Shown here: positions 1 through 12,624 of the stretch, one piece after another
How positions within the stretch are numbered: position 1 is the stretch's first letter
Layout of the letters: the number at the start of each line of letters is the position of its first letter
Origin: Hemibagrus wyckioides
Lineage: Eukaryota; Chordata; Actinopteri; Siluriformes; Bagridae
NCBI RefSeq assembly: GCF_019097595.1
Contig: NC_080715.1
Span: 10,434,573-10,498,572 of the forward strand
Reading direction: 5' to 3'
DNA: 64,000 bases
Program-made: the position numbers and the translations under genes
The notes under the pieces: model-generated
Told to the model about the DNA's origin: nothing
Databases searched by the model: none
The model's input: the letters and a program-made list of their open reading frames with translations, nothing else

Positions 1-1240
1 AAACCACTTGGTCTTGATAGCAGTCAAAAAGGTACAGACAAAAAGCAGCTAGCACTACAGATGGATTCTGTATATGAAAAATATGGAGCATAGTTCCAAA
101 TCGTAATTCCCTTAATGACAAGCTTCCACACTTTTCATGCCATATTATTGCTTGAAAATGTAGCTAGTTAAACTAAACCAACCAATAGCCAATAGCTTTG
201 CTTTAGGTGCGACTATCCAATCAGTAACTTGGCTCAATAATAAGAAGCAAAGGTTTCGCACATCAAATATTAACAATAACTTACAATGTCTTACATACCA
301 GCTGTACTGTTTGTATTATTATTCTTCTACACCAGAGAAAAAAAAAACCTTTAATATCAGGCAGTCCAGCTCAAATACACAGAGCTCTGAAAAGTATATT
401 TAAAGACAATCCTTCAGAGAAAATAAGAAGCATTTTTTGTTCTTATAAACCATTTCCACTTAGTTTACTAGCCTGGTCTCTGAATAACACTGACAGTAAA
501 CTCCCTCATCTTTCGTCTCTCTGGTCAAAACCAGGCACTTAACTTTGACTGACACTAATTTTTACTACATGAAACTGAAGAAACCCTCTGATTTCCGAGC
601 TTCTATCTGTCAGCCGATTACAAAAGACAGACTGGGTCACGTCTGTGGCGTGCCAGATCCGTTATCATGTCAGATGGTTGCATTTGATATGATGCAGCTT
701 TAGCCGCTAACGCTCCCGCTACGAGATGAGGAGACGAGCGGGGGGACCTGTCAGTGCCTGAACAGCGCCGAACATCATGGCAGTGTCTGATATGGGGTCT
801 ATGATTCTGTCACGCCGCCAAGCCCGCACCAGTCAACACAAATAAATGCTGAACTGCCGGAGCTGTAATGGCAGAGAGGGATCTGACCATTACTTTTATT
901 TCAACCCTTACAGATGACATGATGTGAAAAACGAGCTGGCATCTTGTCGAGGGCCTATTAGTGAGCGCTCACACCCTCAATATCTCTCTATCTGTCTCAG
1001 ATTTGCCTCCTCTCTATGGCAGATGCTCCTCCTAAGTCGCTTGCTTTTACTGGCGTATATATACGGTGGATCCACTTTGCTGGAAAAATGACGGCTGGTG
1101 CTCAAAGCTGCATTCGACCACAGACAGTGACTAGACATGATCACGCAATGTAGTAATTAACAAAAAATAAAAAAACAAATGTAACATTATCAGTTGTCTG
1201 GAGAAGATTTTTCCTTGCAGTCATGTGATTTACAAATGAA
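1..1240. other. Unannotated unique DNA
   Basis: No gene or repeat was recognised. The stretch at about 560-830 is richer in CpG and less repetitive than its surroundings (for example around 690-760) and could be a conserved non-coding element. That is only an impression from composition; no cross-species comparison was possible. Confidence 0.3.
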
Positions 1241-1244
1241 GGTC

Positions 1245-1775
1245 AGAATGTGCATAATGCCAGGGTTTGGACAGTATCAGTCAATAATTTAGACTCACCT
1301 GCACATAGAAGATCTCAATTAGTCAGAGGAGTGACCAAAAAGCTGATGGTAATTCTAAAGGAGCTGAAAAGATCCACAGCTCTGATGAGAAAAGCTGTTC
1401 AGAGGACATCCAAAACCATAGACACTCCACAAAGGTGAGTTTTATGGAAAACTGGTCAGAAGAAAGCAAGTGGGGAAAGCTGGAAACTGACCCAATAATT
1501 TGAAAATTGAACACTTGGAACGTCTTGGAACAGTGTGCTAGGTTTGGCGGAGTTAACTCACGACCAGTCATCTCCCTGAGAATGCACAGTGAAGCATGGT
1601 GGTGGTAGCAGGATATATATAAGCATCCAGCTGATACACACATACCCCAGAGGACCCACAGCTACAATGGAAGCCAAATGTGGATCTACAATGTATTGAC
1701 CCATTGGGGTGAATAGTGATTGTGAAAGAAATTGAAAGAAATTCTGTTGTTTCTTTTGTTTGTTTGTTTGAATTC
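1245..1775 (+). mobile_element. Degenerate Tc1-like transposon relic
   Basis: Pieces of a fish Tc1-like transposase gene are recognisable in order on the + strand. At 1365-1440 is the region that in related elements reads 'agatccacagctctgatg' followed by 'cactccacaaag'. At 1590-1610 is the 'gaagcatggtggtggtag' motif that encodes the Gly-Gly-rich stretch before the second catalytic Asp. At 1660-1710 is 'agctacaatggaa' and the terminal 'ctacaatgtattgac' segment. The catalytic regions between them are missing and stops interrupt all frames. It is an old, internally deleted copy with no coding capacity. The short open frame at 1250-1438 is a leftover of the N-terminal part. Exact ends are uncertain because terminal repeats are not clear. 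Confidence 0.7.
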
Positions 1776-2350
1776 AGTTGGTTAATTGAAGGTTGATTTA
1801 TGTTGTATTAATATATATAATATGCAGTATTTATAGACTGTTTCCATCATTTACACCAGTTTTCCTTTTGCTTATTTGGAAACAAACCCTATAAAATGTT
1901 AAATTCTCGCCTTTTAGTAGATGGTGGACCAGGTATATTTGTATATTTTGATGGCTGTGTTCCCTGTTAGTTGCTCTTGTTAGGGATGTTCTTATAACAT
2001 CTGGATCTGGAGCTGTATTTGTTTAACGATCTAAATATTTCTGTCTGTTTTTGACTCCTGAACCTGATGGGATAAAAAACAAACCTGAAATGCTCATCAC
2101 TGTTAATGTCTTGTTTTCATGTAAAGACTGAGAAAAGAAAAAACTTTTTTCTTTATGTACAATGCTAAAGGTTTTTGGGATAATTCAAATGGGCCATTTG
2201 TGAGTATTTTTGCTGTAGATTTGGCAACCTTGACCATAAGCTCCATATTCACACCTTTTAAGCTCTACATAGAAGTAAAAACAAAAAAAATAAATAAAAC
2301 CTAGTGCTTTGGCTTTTTTATTATTTATATTTATGTATTTTATATATTTT
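1776..2350. other. Unannotated AT-rich DNA
   Basis: AT-rich sequence with no gene, RNA or repeat that I recognise. Confidence 0.3.
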
Positions 2351-2355
2351 ATTTC

Positions 2356-2356
<1 letters not shown>

Positions 2357-2442
<86 letters not shown>

Positions 2443-2517
2443 CTAGTATTCATTTATATATTCATATTCAATTATCACATGATCAATTAAAAAATATTTA
2501 TATTAAACAAAAAAATA

Positions 2518-2566
<49 letters not shown>
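2357..2566. repeat. AAT/ATT trinucleotide tracts with mirror-inverted arms
   Basis: A long (AAT)n run at 2357-2407 is followed at once by a complementary (ATT)n run to about 2440. A second (AAT)n run lies at 2517-2563. The first two arms are reverse complements and could fold into a long AT hairpin. The frame through it (poly-Asn then poly-Tyr) is an artefact. Confidence 0.95.
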
Positions 2567-3315
2567 GCTCATTCTTTCATACACATAAAATTTTCTCTAT
2601 AATGTGATATCATGTCAGTTTGGTCTGTCTAATTAATCTGAATGTTTATTCAGTCAGGGAACAGCATGTAAGTCAAGTGGCAATTGTCCAAATCATTTTG
2701 TTGACACGTCTCTGCAGAAGTCTATTTAACTCTCATAAAACAAAGTTACTCCTAATGCAGTCCGCCACTCTGTGTGCACAGCTCTGAAGCCTGTGAGGTT
2801 AACAGGACAGGCGTTTTAGCACATCGCAGCCGGGCCTCTGAATAATGGCCATTAAAGCACACTCTGGGTTGCCACTGAAGGGAAATCAATGCATATCCTC
2901 TATCAGTGCCACAGTGTCACAGTATAGTAGCTGGAATTGACACCGTTAATGAATAAGTGTTTCCCCTCCGCAGCGTGCTACTCTATTGAATCTGACAGTT
3001 GACACAGATGCAGGATCGCAGCTGTGGATTCGGGGAAAGGAGGAGGTGGGGGGTTGATTTAGCCTAGCGATTCCTCTCTGATCCTGATCTAGGATCAGCT
3101 CCACTCCTTTCTCATTCACTTCTTAACTGTTAGGAGAAACTTACAAAAACCGACCTGAGGTCAGATCACAGCAAAGTGCACTGAGAACAGAGAAACTGCG
3201 GTGACCGTTTTCACACTTTGGCCCCTGTCTAATCAAAAGAGGGAAGAAGAGATCAAATTGACAGTCTCCTACCACTATAGCACTGTCAGCACCTCTTAAT
3301 AAACACCTGTCTATC
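2567..3315. other. Unannotated unique DNA, possible conserved element
   Basis: No gene was recognised. The stretch at about 2750-3020 has balanced composition and no simple repeats, unlike its flanks, so it is a candidate for a conserved non-coding element. This is inferred from composition only. Confidence 0.25.
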
Positions 3316-3318
3316 ACA

Positions 3319-3357
<39 letters not shown>

Positions 3358-3362
3358 GGAGG
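3319..3362 (+). repeat. Compound (GT)n(GA)n microsatellite
   Basis: (GT)n runs directly into (GA)n on the + strand. A (TA)n tract follows further downstream at about 3745-3771. Confidence 0.95.
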
Positions 3363-3739
3363 AAGAAATCTCACAGCTGAGCAGGAATGCTTGACAGAAG
3401 AGAGCTCTTTAGAGAGTCACAGATCAGCTGAAGTGCTTTTATAGGAAATTATTACAGCAATAGTGTGACAACACTTCATGTACAGAGCCAGGCACAGGGA
3501 GACAGCAGTCCATCAAACTTAAATACATTTAAAATTGTATATAAAATAAATAAAAATAAATAAAATGAACATCATTTAAACAAATATAAGTGTTTGAGTC
3601 TTTATCCAGAGGTATGTATTTTTCTCTCTCATTTGGTTAGCTGAAAAATTCCCACCCCTCAAAGCACCACCCTACCTCAGATCTTTTAGCACTGCTCCAC
3701 TGCTCCCATCATCTCTCAAGATACAAGATAGGTATGTAC

Positions 3740-3771
<32 letters not shown>

Positions 3772-4040
3772 CACTCATTTTTCACTTATTTCCAGAATTC
3801 TGCTACACTGATTTACATTTTACCAGGTCATACATCAGAATAAAAAACCTTTAGAGTCTGTGCAGTCAGTGCCTCTGTGCTCAAACTGTGTCATGAATAG
3901 AAATATTTTCCATTAATGTATTAATTGTTGCAAACCCATCCAGACACTGAGGGGTTAACACACAGAACCACTCCCAAGCCTGGATAAAAAGTCATCAGGA
4001 ATGGCATCTGGTATAAATCCTGGTGCTAAAATGCGGATGT

Positions 4041-4215
4041 CCTAGCTTAGAGGTTAATAAGGTGTTAGACTACTGATCAGAAGGTTGTGAGTTTGAATCC
4101 CAGGTCCACAAAGCTGCCACTGCTGGGCCCTTGAGCAAGGCTCTTAACCCTCAATTACTACTTAAATTGTAAGTCTCTCTGGTTAAGGGCATCTGCCAAA
4201 TGCCAGAAATGTAAA
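4041..4215 (+). mobile_element. tRNA-derived SINE, family A
   Basis: The head resembles a tRNA gene. A box-A-like segment ('tagcttagaggttaa') starts near 4043. A box-B-like 'gagtttgaatccc' follows near 4089. After these comes the core 'gctgccactgctgggccc', then 'ttgagcaaggctcttaaccc', and a tail that in better copies reads 'ctctggataagggcgtctgc'. This layout is that of a fish tRNA-derived SINE carrying an internal RNA polymerase III promoter. Related copies lie at 47697-47867 (minus strand) and 58298-58355 (tail only). Confidence 0.85.
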
Positions 4216-4931
4216 ATCAAAAGATGCAGAGAGGCTGATCCGCTGTGGTGACCTCGAACAGAGAGCAGCCGGAGGTCAATAATTTTTAATGTTTAAATGT
4301 TTTCATTGTGGAAAGTATTTTATGCACAATCAAAAGTTTTGAAATGTTTTCTTTGCATTGCTATTGCCAATATAATATTCAAAGTTATTCTTTATTGTGT
4401 ATTAGTTAAAACTACAGCCTTATATTGAATTTAAGTTATAAATTCATTGTTCAAAACTTGAATTCACTCATGAATATTTTTTATTTCAGTTAGAAAGAAC
4501 TGATACGATACGCTGCTAGGCCTGTTCTTGTTTTTCTTTGAGTTAGTGAACTATAAGCGTTAAACAGGATTTTAAGGTGAAATTTAAGGTGTTCATCAAA
4601 ACTTTTCAGACATGCTAAAAAGGTAAAACAGCTACCTAAACTAATTTACAGTGTATATTTATTTATGTCTCTACTCCATCCTGTTAATGAAAAGAAAGGA
4701 AATATTGCAGACTCCTGAAGGGCGCAGAATGTTCCCAGGACTCGAAACAAAAACTATGTGACAGGTCGTGTCCTGTACCGGACTCGCTGAATAGCCGGTG
4801 TGATATATGGAGTGTCTTTAGTGCCTGCTGCCCAGAGCAGATAACTACACATGCCAACTATGCAGAAATCTCTGCAGCTCAACAACTAAACTACTGAGGA
4901 GGAACAAAGTCATGAGAAATGCAAGAGAACA

Positions 4932-4974
<43 letters not shown>

Positions 4975-7900
4975 TTAAATCTTTAAATAAACGCAGTATA
5001 AATAAAGAAGCTCATTTTGCAGCAATCACTATTCACAGGCAGGAAGAAAATCTCTCAAGCCATATGAGGTAGACAGACAGGCCAGATGAAGTATTGTTAA
5101 TGGGGAAAATGACTCTGTCTGCTGCTTAAAGGAACACTCCATCATTTTTTTTATTTTTTATTTACTTTATTTATTTATTTATTTTTTTTTAAACTTATCC
5201 ACACCATCTGTAGCTTGGAAAAAAGTTTCCCTGTACCAAAACAAATTATGCTAACATTTACACAAAACTAATTATAAGTGAATGTTAAAGATAAATAGTG
5301 ATTTACAGGTTTCTAAAACTTCACAAATGCATTTTTAAATGCAGATTTTTAGATTAAAATATATATATATATAAATAAATATATATATTTTTGGAAAATA
5401 TGCAGTTATGAAATCTTCCAGCCTTTTTCAAGCCAAATATGTTTCTATGTTTGCAGAAATCATAATTACAAGTAAAGCAATGTCATGTTAAAGTTAATTT
5501 TGGGAAAGGTATATATTTAATACGAAACTACATCACTAACACAAACGCTTCTATCTGAAAATGTAGCAGGAAAAATCATACAAATTATACAAAGTAGCTC
5601 TAAATTGTATGCATTATACAGATTCAGGACTAACAGCTACAGGACATATGATGATGAACTGCATTATTGATGCAAGGGAGAAAAAAAAGAAAACCATGTT
5701 CTTGAGGTTATGTGAGTCACTCGAACAATCCTGTAACAGTAACTCAGTAATGTGCAGTCAGAGCTTTTAGGTGTAAATTAGGAGCAAATTTTCAGCTAAC
5801 ACATAAAACGCTAGCTCGGGTACATTCCACATAATCACACCTGAAAGCAGTACAGCCAAAATGTATGGTATGACTAAACACACAGCCTCAGGCATTATAA
5901 AGCAAAAGGGGTTTTTTTTTTCTTTGAGCTAGATAGCTTAAAAGAAATAAATAAATTAAAATCAAATCATAAATAAATCTGTCGAATGAATAATAACATA
6001 CAGAAGAACCAGAATTTGTATTTTTATCTTTCCTGCACGTTATATATAACAGATATAAATCCAGCTTTAATATTTCAGCTCTAACACTAATTACATTTTA
6101 ACACTCATTCCATTGTTTCAAACTCGTGCATTCTACAACACACTGGAGTCTGCAGTCTGTCTCCAGCTTCATCCCTTTTGTCAGAAGTCCAGGAAGTCCT
6201 CCAGGAGCACTGATCACCCTGGTGGCACCTCCAATCCTCCACCACGGCCCTCGGTTCAATCTAATCTGGGACATGAAACGGTGAAGCTGAGGGACTCCTG
6301 CGCTCCAGCGTGACACATGGGTTTGAGAGCTGTGGGCCCGTTCCTGGAAATCCTATAGACACTCACTTTATTTCCTTCTTCCTTTGCTCTTTAGTCTCTC
6401 TTGTTTTCTCGCCTTAGTTTCTGTGTTTCACCAGTGTCAGCACGTCGTCTCTGGGGGCATCGTGCCATTAGAAACTCACCAGTGCAGCAAACTAGGCCTG
6501 CAGTCTCCAGTGAGTTTTCTATGCGTCCTTTTCAGGCATGTTTTCTGGGTAGGTCACTTCAACTAGGGCACTCACTGAACACCATGTTTAGAGACCTGAT
6601 TTGTAACAACTTGCTCTCTTTTTTCTTGTTTGCCCCCCCCCCCAATTTTGTGAAACAACACACCGTGTTAACGTCGCTTATCATTTTTTCTGACGCCTGT
6701 TGATTCCTTCTTTGTCTTTTTAGTGTCGAGACAAATATGGCAGAAGCTGTTTGCTTTGAATAATCTGTGGCACGTTTCGTTTAGGAGCGAGCAGCACTGA
6801 GTCCTGTCGACAGCTGTCTGAGATATGACGAATTAGAAAAATGTGTTAATCAGTGGGAGGGCTTGATAATAATGGTTTGTTTGTCTTTTTTGGGTGTGTG
6901 TCAGTTTTCATCAACAAAAAAAAATACAAATAAAAAGCAACAGGCCCAATCTCTGAGGATTACGTCAGGATGATGAGGAAGAAATTATTTTAAAATATTG
7001 TTGTATGCTAATATGGAATGTTGCTAAACAATGAGCGCCATTCTTCCCTAAGATATTCCCTCAATTAATTTTGACGACGGTGTTAGTCATCAGACACATC
7101 CCTCCAACGCAAGTCTGCTGTGTGTGAAGTCCTTAGCATACAATTTACATTATTCACATTCTCATCAAACCATTCAGAGAGTCTGAGGATGGGGGGGAAA
7201 GGGTCATTTTGGAAGAGAACACACCTACTGAGATCATAGAATGTTGATTGTATAGACTTGATTGACAGCAATATTTCCCTCTAATTCTAACCCTCTAATC
7301 AAACCATATGTGTGTGTAATGGACAGTTGTTACATTCGGGGTATACTTTTCACCTCGGCCCCAGTGTTCCGGGGATCCTTTTAGTCATTTTGAGCATGAT
7401 AAACTGTATCAAATAAATGAATGATAGACTGAAGTCCATCACACCTAGAAATGTAGATATGTAGCAAGGCCAAATTGACCTTTAATCTTTATATATACAT
7501 ATTCAGATGCTTTAGTCATTTTGTCATCACCACATTGGGTGTATTTGTTAACAGAAGACAAGACTGACTGTCTACATCCATGTAAGAGAAAGTTTACTGA
7601 ATAATAGTAAGTGATGGCTGGATGAATGAGCCCCAAATGCAGTTTATTTACATAAGAAGAGACTCATCATACTGCTACCGTCCATCTGAGTGGACCTGAT
7701 CCCCCAACAAGAGGAGGAGAGAGCAACAAGGCGCTTCGTCACTTCCAGTAACATCCTCTGGACACTACACACACACACACGGTCTCACTGACACGTTTGC
7801 GTCAACCATGTAATCCTAATCCACCCTCCTACTCACGTGGCTCAACCTTGGACTCGTCGAAATCACCAGCAGCATGCAGAGACAACAGGTGAGGGGTAAA

Positions 7901-8340
7901 AAAATGTCCAAAAACATACTGAATTATCAGGTTATTAGATTTAGAGTAGTCAGTTTGACAGTTTGGTGTATATAGAGTATGTATTCCATTTGAAATTATA
8001 AATTAATCCTTCCCAATTAAATGAGAACGAACATCCCAAGATTCCTTCCTCCACATAAGACCTGCACTTAAATCTTAATATGATATCATAAAATTAGGTT
8101 AAATCTAGGAAGGTAATGAGAAATACTGTGAGAGGAAAAAAAAAAAAAAGAATCCACACACACTCACAACCATCACATTAATAAAGTCTGTTAGAGTCAA
8201 ATAATATTCTTAATATAGAGCTCTCTCAATATGAGAAAGATCTGGAGAGCTGGATGGCAATATCCACTCGTGCTCTGGGTGTTTAGTGTTAATAGTCAAC
8301 CCTCCGCTCAAATAGAGGCTGACAAACAAACCAAAGACAA
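4216..8340. other. Unannotated, mostly unique DNA
   Basis: No gene was supported. It contains a (CT)n tract at 4936-4970, poly-T/TTTA runs near 5150-5190, and a short mixed-composition area at 6100-6800. Open frames of 60-100 codons lie in that area on both strands, but I recognise no protein family and they overlap each other. No splice-framed coding block was convincing. Confidence 0.3.
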
Positions 8341-8343
8341 ACA

Positions 8344-8344
8344 G

Positions 8345-8386
<42 letters not shown>
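8344..8386 (+). repeat. (CT)n microsatellite
   Basis: Near-perfect CT dinucleotide run. Confidence 0.95.
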
Positions 8387-8388
<2 letters not shown>

Positions 8389-8559
8389 AGATTAAGCTGT
8401 AGGAGTGAGGCTCACAGTGCGTGGGTGAGACCAAAGCTTAGAACAAACAGGGACCCTGCTATGGCTTTGAAAATGATAACAGCCCCCAACAGAGACAAAG
8501 ACGGAGAGAGAAAGTAACGGGCAGGCCGAGACAGAGAGCGAGAGAGAGAGAGCAGTCCA

Positions 8560-8880
8560 TGATTGACGTCTGGCCCCTGTCTGGTTTACCTTTTAATGAG
8601 AGCTCCCACCTTTTCCGCAGATCCGGCCCGGCTTTGGGAGACAGGAGGGGTGGACGACCCGCTTGTAGAAGCTTTCGATCATAAACGCTCCGGAAATATG
8701 GCGGAGCTTCAGAGCCGAGCTGTTTAAAGGAAAAGCGAGTGGATTCAGGATCAAGAGACTTTCTGGAGGAATTTGAGTGTGTTTGAGGATTACGTCTCCA
8801 TCCGCACTACAAAGCCGGCAGGGAGATGGAGAGACAGACAGAGAGAGACCGAGACAGAGAGAGGGAGAGACTGTGGAGCT
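8560..8880. promoter_or_regulatory. CpG-enriched segment, possible promoter or 5' exon
   Basis: This segment is clearly richer in G+C and CpG than its surroundings (for example 'gatccggcccggctttggg' near 8621). It holds a YY1-like 'aaatatggcgga' near 8694 and purine-rich GA stretches on both sides. A promoter or untranslated first exon is possible, but I see no TATA box, coding start or splice framework that settles it. Confidence 0.25.
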
Positions 8881-9480
8881 TAGACGTGCATCATGACGAT
8901 AAGAGTCATGATGGAGTTTTTTTTAGGACATTTAGGACCAGCCATCGACTTTGTAAACTATTAGAAGTACAAACCTAAAGAAACTTAATACAAAGTGCAT
9001 ACATTAGGATCTTACGATAATGGTCATTATTATCAGGGTTATTTAGTGCACTATTAACTATTCTTACTCTGTTCTTATTCCTTTCTGTTCTTCTCTAAAT
9101 AAATTTGGTTATAAAGGAACACACCGGGGTTGTCAGTTACACACAAAATGTGAATGTACTTAAGTGTGGAGGACGTCCTGCACTGGAAAAATACAGAAAC
9201 TTAAACATAATCAGTAGCAGTTAAGCAAAACTTTACTGTGTGTCTCTCTCTGAGCTTCAGCTCTGACATAATTTTCCAGCCTTCTAATAATCTCTCCAGG
9301 GAAGTTAGGCTATTACAAGCATACAAGATTATCACACACACACACACTTTTTTTTTTTAGCAATATGAGTACATGCATTTTATAACTTGAACAGTTACAG
9401 CTCGAACTGTCACCTTTTATTTAGTCACCATATCAATACGTTTACAGTAAAATGGTAGCAGGTTTAAAACTGCTGTAATA
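8881..9480. other. Unannotated DNA
   Basis: No gene or recognised transposon. Short CA runs occur near 9340. Confidence 0.3.
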
Positions 9481-9560
9481 CACACACACACACACACACA
9501 CATGTATCTTTTATTTTGTTATGATGAATACTTAAGATTATATATATGATATATAGGATA

Positions 9561-9637
<77 letters not shown>

Positions 9638-9815
9638 TCATATATATATATATATATGTATTCATATATTCATATATATATATTCATGCCCATTCATACA
9701 CAAATGCATATCTTTCATTATTTATTTACGTGTGTGTGTGTGTGTGTGTGGTTATATAATTGGTAATGTGATGATCTGTGATAATCTTAATTATTCATCA
9801 TAACAAAATGAAAGA

Positions 9816-9854
<39 letters not shown>

Positions 9855-9926
9855 GTGTTTGTGTGTGTGATTATATAATTGACTTGTGATAATTTTAAGT
9901 ATTCATCATAACAAAATTAAAGATAC
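9481..9926. repeat. CA/TA microsatellites within an inverted repeat
   Basis: (CA)n at 9481-9501, a TA-rich tract at about 9566-9680 with 'atgtattcat' interruptions, and (GT)n at about 9731-9750 and 9817-9870. The segment at about 9502-9537 ('gttatgatgaatacttaag') is nearly the reverse complement of 9885-9926 ('aagtattcatcataac'). A direct copy of the latter lies at 9778-9815. The unit therefore behaves like an inverted-repeat element with microsatellite ends. A related segment lies at 54505-54550. Confidence 0.8.
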
Positions 9927-9969
9927 GTGTGTGTGTGTGTGTGTGTAGATATATAATGAAAGTTGGGTC

Positions 9970-10006
<37 letters not shown>

Positions 10007-10019
10007 TGAAAGTTGGGTC

Positions 10020-10054
<35 letters not shown>

Positions 10055-10067
10055 TGAAAGTTGGGTC

Positions 10068-10100
<33 letters not shown>

Positions 10101-10110
10101 TGAAAGTTGG

Positions 10111-10152
<42 letters not shown>

Positions 10153-10186
10153 TGAAAGTTGGGTCTGTGTGTGTGTGTGTGTGTGA
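9926..10186 (+). repeat. Minisatellite: five identical 24-bp cores separated by (GT)n
   Basis: Five identical 24-bp cores begin at 9947, 9997, 10045, 10091 and 10143. Each starts 'agatatataatg' and ends 'gttgggtct', and each is followed by a GT run of variable length. Spacings are 50, 48, 46 and 52 bp. The cores do not differ, whereas the GT lengths do. The His-Thr-rich frame on the minus strand is an artefact. Confidence 0.95.
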
Positions 10187-10199
10187 AGTCAGAAGGTGT

Positions 10200-10440
10200 G
10201 CATTAGTTTTGTAAAACACAGCACAGGGACAGGATTTTTCAGGCTGTATCATCAATAATAGGTTAATATTAATGTTCTCATTCCAGTACTTTATCGTTTC
10301 TATTGGAGACATTTATTAAACATTTATGGAAGGAGACTCGAGTGTCAGCGCTCTGTAACAGTCACAGAGCTTTTGTAAAGTTTCCCGGTCTTCATCACAG
10401 AGGAGTTTACACTTTTTTCCCAGTTTATTGACAAGACGAA
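10200..10440 (+). mobile_element. MITE-like repeat H, copy 1 (partial)
   Basis: It shares with 12040-12413 the blocks 'ggttaatattaatg', 'ttatcgtttctat', 'gtgtcagcgctctgtaacag' and 'gaggagtttacactttt', in the same order and orientation. It is a short non-coding dispersed repeat. Superfamily is not determined because clear terminal repeats are missing. Confidence 0.7.
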
Positions 10441-10837
10441 AAAAATAAAAAATAAAGGTAGGTTAGGAACGGAAAATTAAAAGTAACACAATTTTTAAAT
10501 CATAACATAAACATTAAAAACACATGATTATGTGTCATTATTGATTAATAATTAAATCTCGTAATAATCACTGGAGCTGTCGATGTGCTAATATTACAAT
10601 ATTATTAAAATATCAATAATAGACTATTTAAGCATTAAAGGACCAAGTATATAAAAGTTGTATCATTATTATTAGAATACATAGTTTTATTTATTGCTTA
10701 GTTTGTATAGAGAATCAATACCGAAATCAGCTGAAGTGCAAGCTGTATATGGCTTATATATCCCTGATATAAAAATGTCATTAATAAATACATTACAAAA
10801 AAAACACGACCAGATAAATTCACTCATTTATCTTCAG

Positions 10838-11000
10838 CTTTATCTTGTCAGGATGCTGGTGGATCTGGGTCTGATCCCAGGAACACTGGCTGTGAGGCAG
10901 GAATACACTCTGGATGGGATACCAGTCCATCACCAGGCTCCATACACACACACACACACACACCAAGACACATTTTGGGAGGTGGAAGAAAACCAGAGAA
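10838..11000 (-). mobile_element. SINE family C, degenerate copy
   Basis: On the minus strand this reads as the 3' two-thirds of family C: the 'ccggtttcctccc'-like part (here 'gaaaaccagagaacc' on +), a GT tract (CA run at 10943-10963), and 'ccagtccatcacc' followed by 'tgatccca'. Family C has a tRNA-like head in fuller copies (47500-47990). The frame across it is incidental. Confidence 0.7.
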
Positions 11001-11174
11001 CCAGATGTTTAGTCACAATTTGTGGTTGTGGCATGGAATCGGTTAAGGAAGAGCGAAACATGGATGATTAAAAAGAAAAACAAAATACACAATTGCTCTA
11101 ATACACAGTTGAACATGCAGTACTATAGTGAATACTGACATCCCACTCAAACGCACCACTAAAGTGCAGTGCTA

Positions 11175-11175
11175 G

Positions 11176-11211
<36 letters not shown>

Positions 11212-11385
11212 AGGGCCTCTCTTCAGACTGTGCTCAGTAGGGGATGGACTAACTATAACACATTAATGATTGGCACCCTGAGCCGGGCCGCCTCCTCTGC
11301 TTTTGAACAGGAAATAAATTAAACAACAAAGAGCAGACTGACATTCACAATTCACACGCCGACAGAGTCTGTTTGCAGGACCATA

Positions 11386-11418
<33 letters not shown>

Positions 11419-11439
11419 CACGAATTCATGCACACAATT

Positions 11440-11471
<32 letters not shown>

Positions 11472-11700
11472 AAAATAGGAACTTTAGATTATATTGCATT
11501 GGAGATCGGTGTATACACAGTGTGTGTGTGTGTGTGTGTGAGGGAGGGAGAGAGAGAGAGAGAGAGAGAGAGATCCTTTATTACAGGAATCGTTCTTTAA
11601 ATTTTGTCTATGTACAAAATGTAATTCCATAAGAACAATGATTTTGGAGATCACATAGGAATTGATAACCACACACACACACACATACACACACGTGCAA
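11175..11700. repeat. Cluster of GA, CA, CT and GT microsatellites
   Basis: (GA)n at 11177-11204, (CA)n at 11385-11416, (CT)n at 11441-11471, (GT)n at 11520-11539, (GA)n at 11546-11572 and (CA)n at 11671-11694. Between them, 11215-11370 is non-repetitive with balanced composition and could be a small conserved element. Confidence 0.9.
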
Positions 11701-12036
11701 ATACCCACCAGGACTCATTACATCTGTTAAGAAATGGACCAAAAGCATGTAAATATGCCACACAGTACAATAAGTCAATAAAATCACTTGAATTTGTGAT
11801 CAAGCTCCACAGAGAAAAATTTATTCATTTATTTTGCCTTTTCTTTTCTTTTTTCTTGAAACATTTCGTCTTTTTATTTCCTCGTAATATCATCGTATCA
11901 GGATTATTGTCGACAATCATTTTGCACTTTGGAAACTTTACTTCTACACCCAGGTCAATTATTTCTTGTAAAAACACCTTTAAAGAAAAGCAAAGGATTA
12001 CCAGTGGAGTGATGTGATGATTTTTATGCTTTATAC
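11700..12036. other. Unannotated DNA
   Basis: No gene or recognised repeat. Confidence 0.3.
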
Positions 12037-12394
12037 CACAGTGCACTTGAATTCTCGAATCTGATTGGTCAGAAAGGTGTGTGTTATTTCTGTATCGCAG
12101 CGGCTCGGGGTGTATCTCCGGCCGTAACAGCGAGACAGATTAATATTAATGCACTCGTTCGAATGCGTTATCGTTTCTATAGCAACAGCTGTTAAAGTAG
12201 TCTTTCCATGTAATCTACTTAAATGATATAATAATAAACGGATATAAAAAAGGGTTTGAAAAGGCAATTGAAAATGCGTAATCATTGATGCGATGAAGTT
12301 TTTAATCAGAAGATATTTATATTTATAGAAGAAGTCGCGGGTGTCAGCACTTTGGAACAGTCACAGTGCTTTATAAAGTTTCCCAGTCTTCAAG

Positions 12395-12578
12395 ACAGAG
12401 GAGTTTATACTTTTGGGTTTCTTGCTAGGAGTTTATACTTTTTTCTTCTTTTTCCCCCCCTGTTTTCTTGGGAGAAAGAATGTAAAAGGGATCTCTGCTC
12501 ACATTTTTCCTTTCGAGAGGGAAAAAAGGAAAGCCTCGGTTCAAGGAGGAAGAGGCGGCGCGTCCCTGTGGACGCTAC

Positions 12579-12624
<46 letters not shown>

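Noticed and set aside
9926..10186. CRISPR-like array (identical cores with regular spacing)
   Set aside because: The spacers are GT runs rather than unique sequences, and the genome is a vertebrate's; it is a minisatellite.
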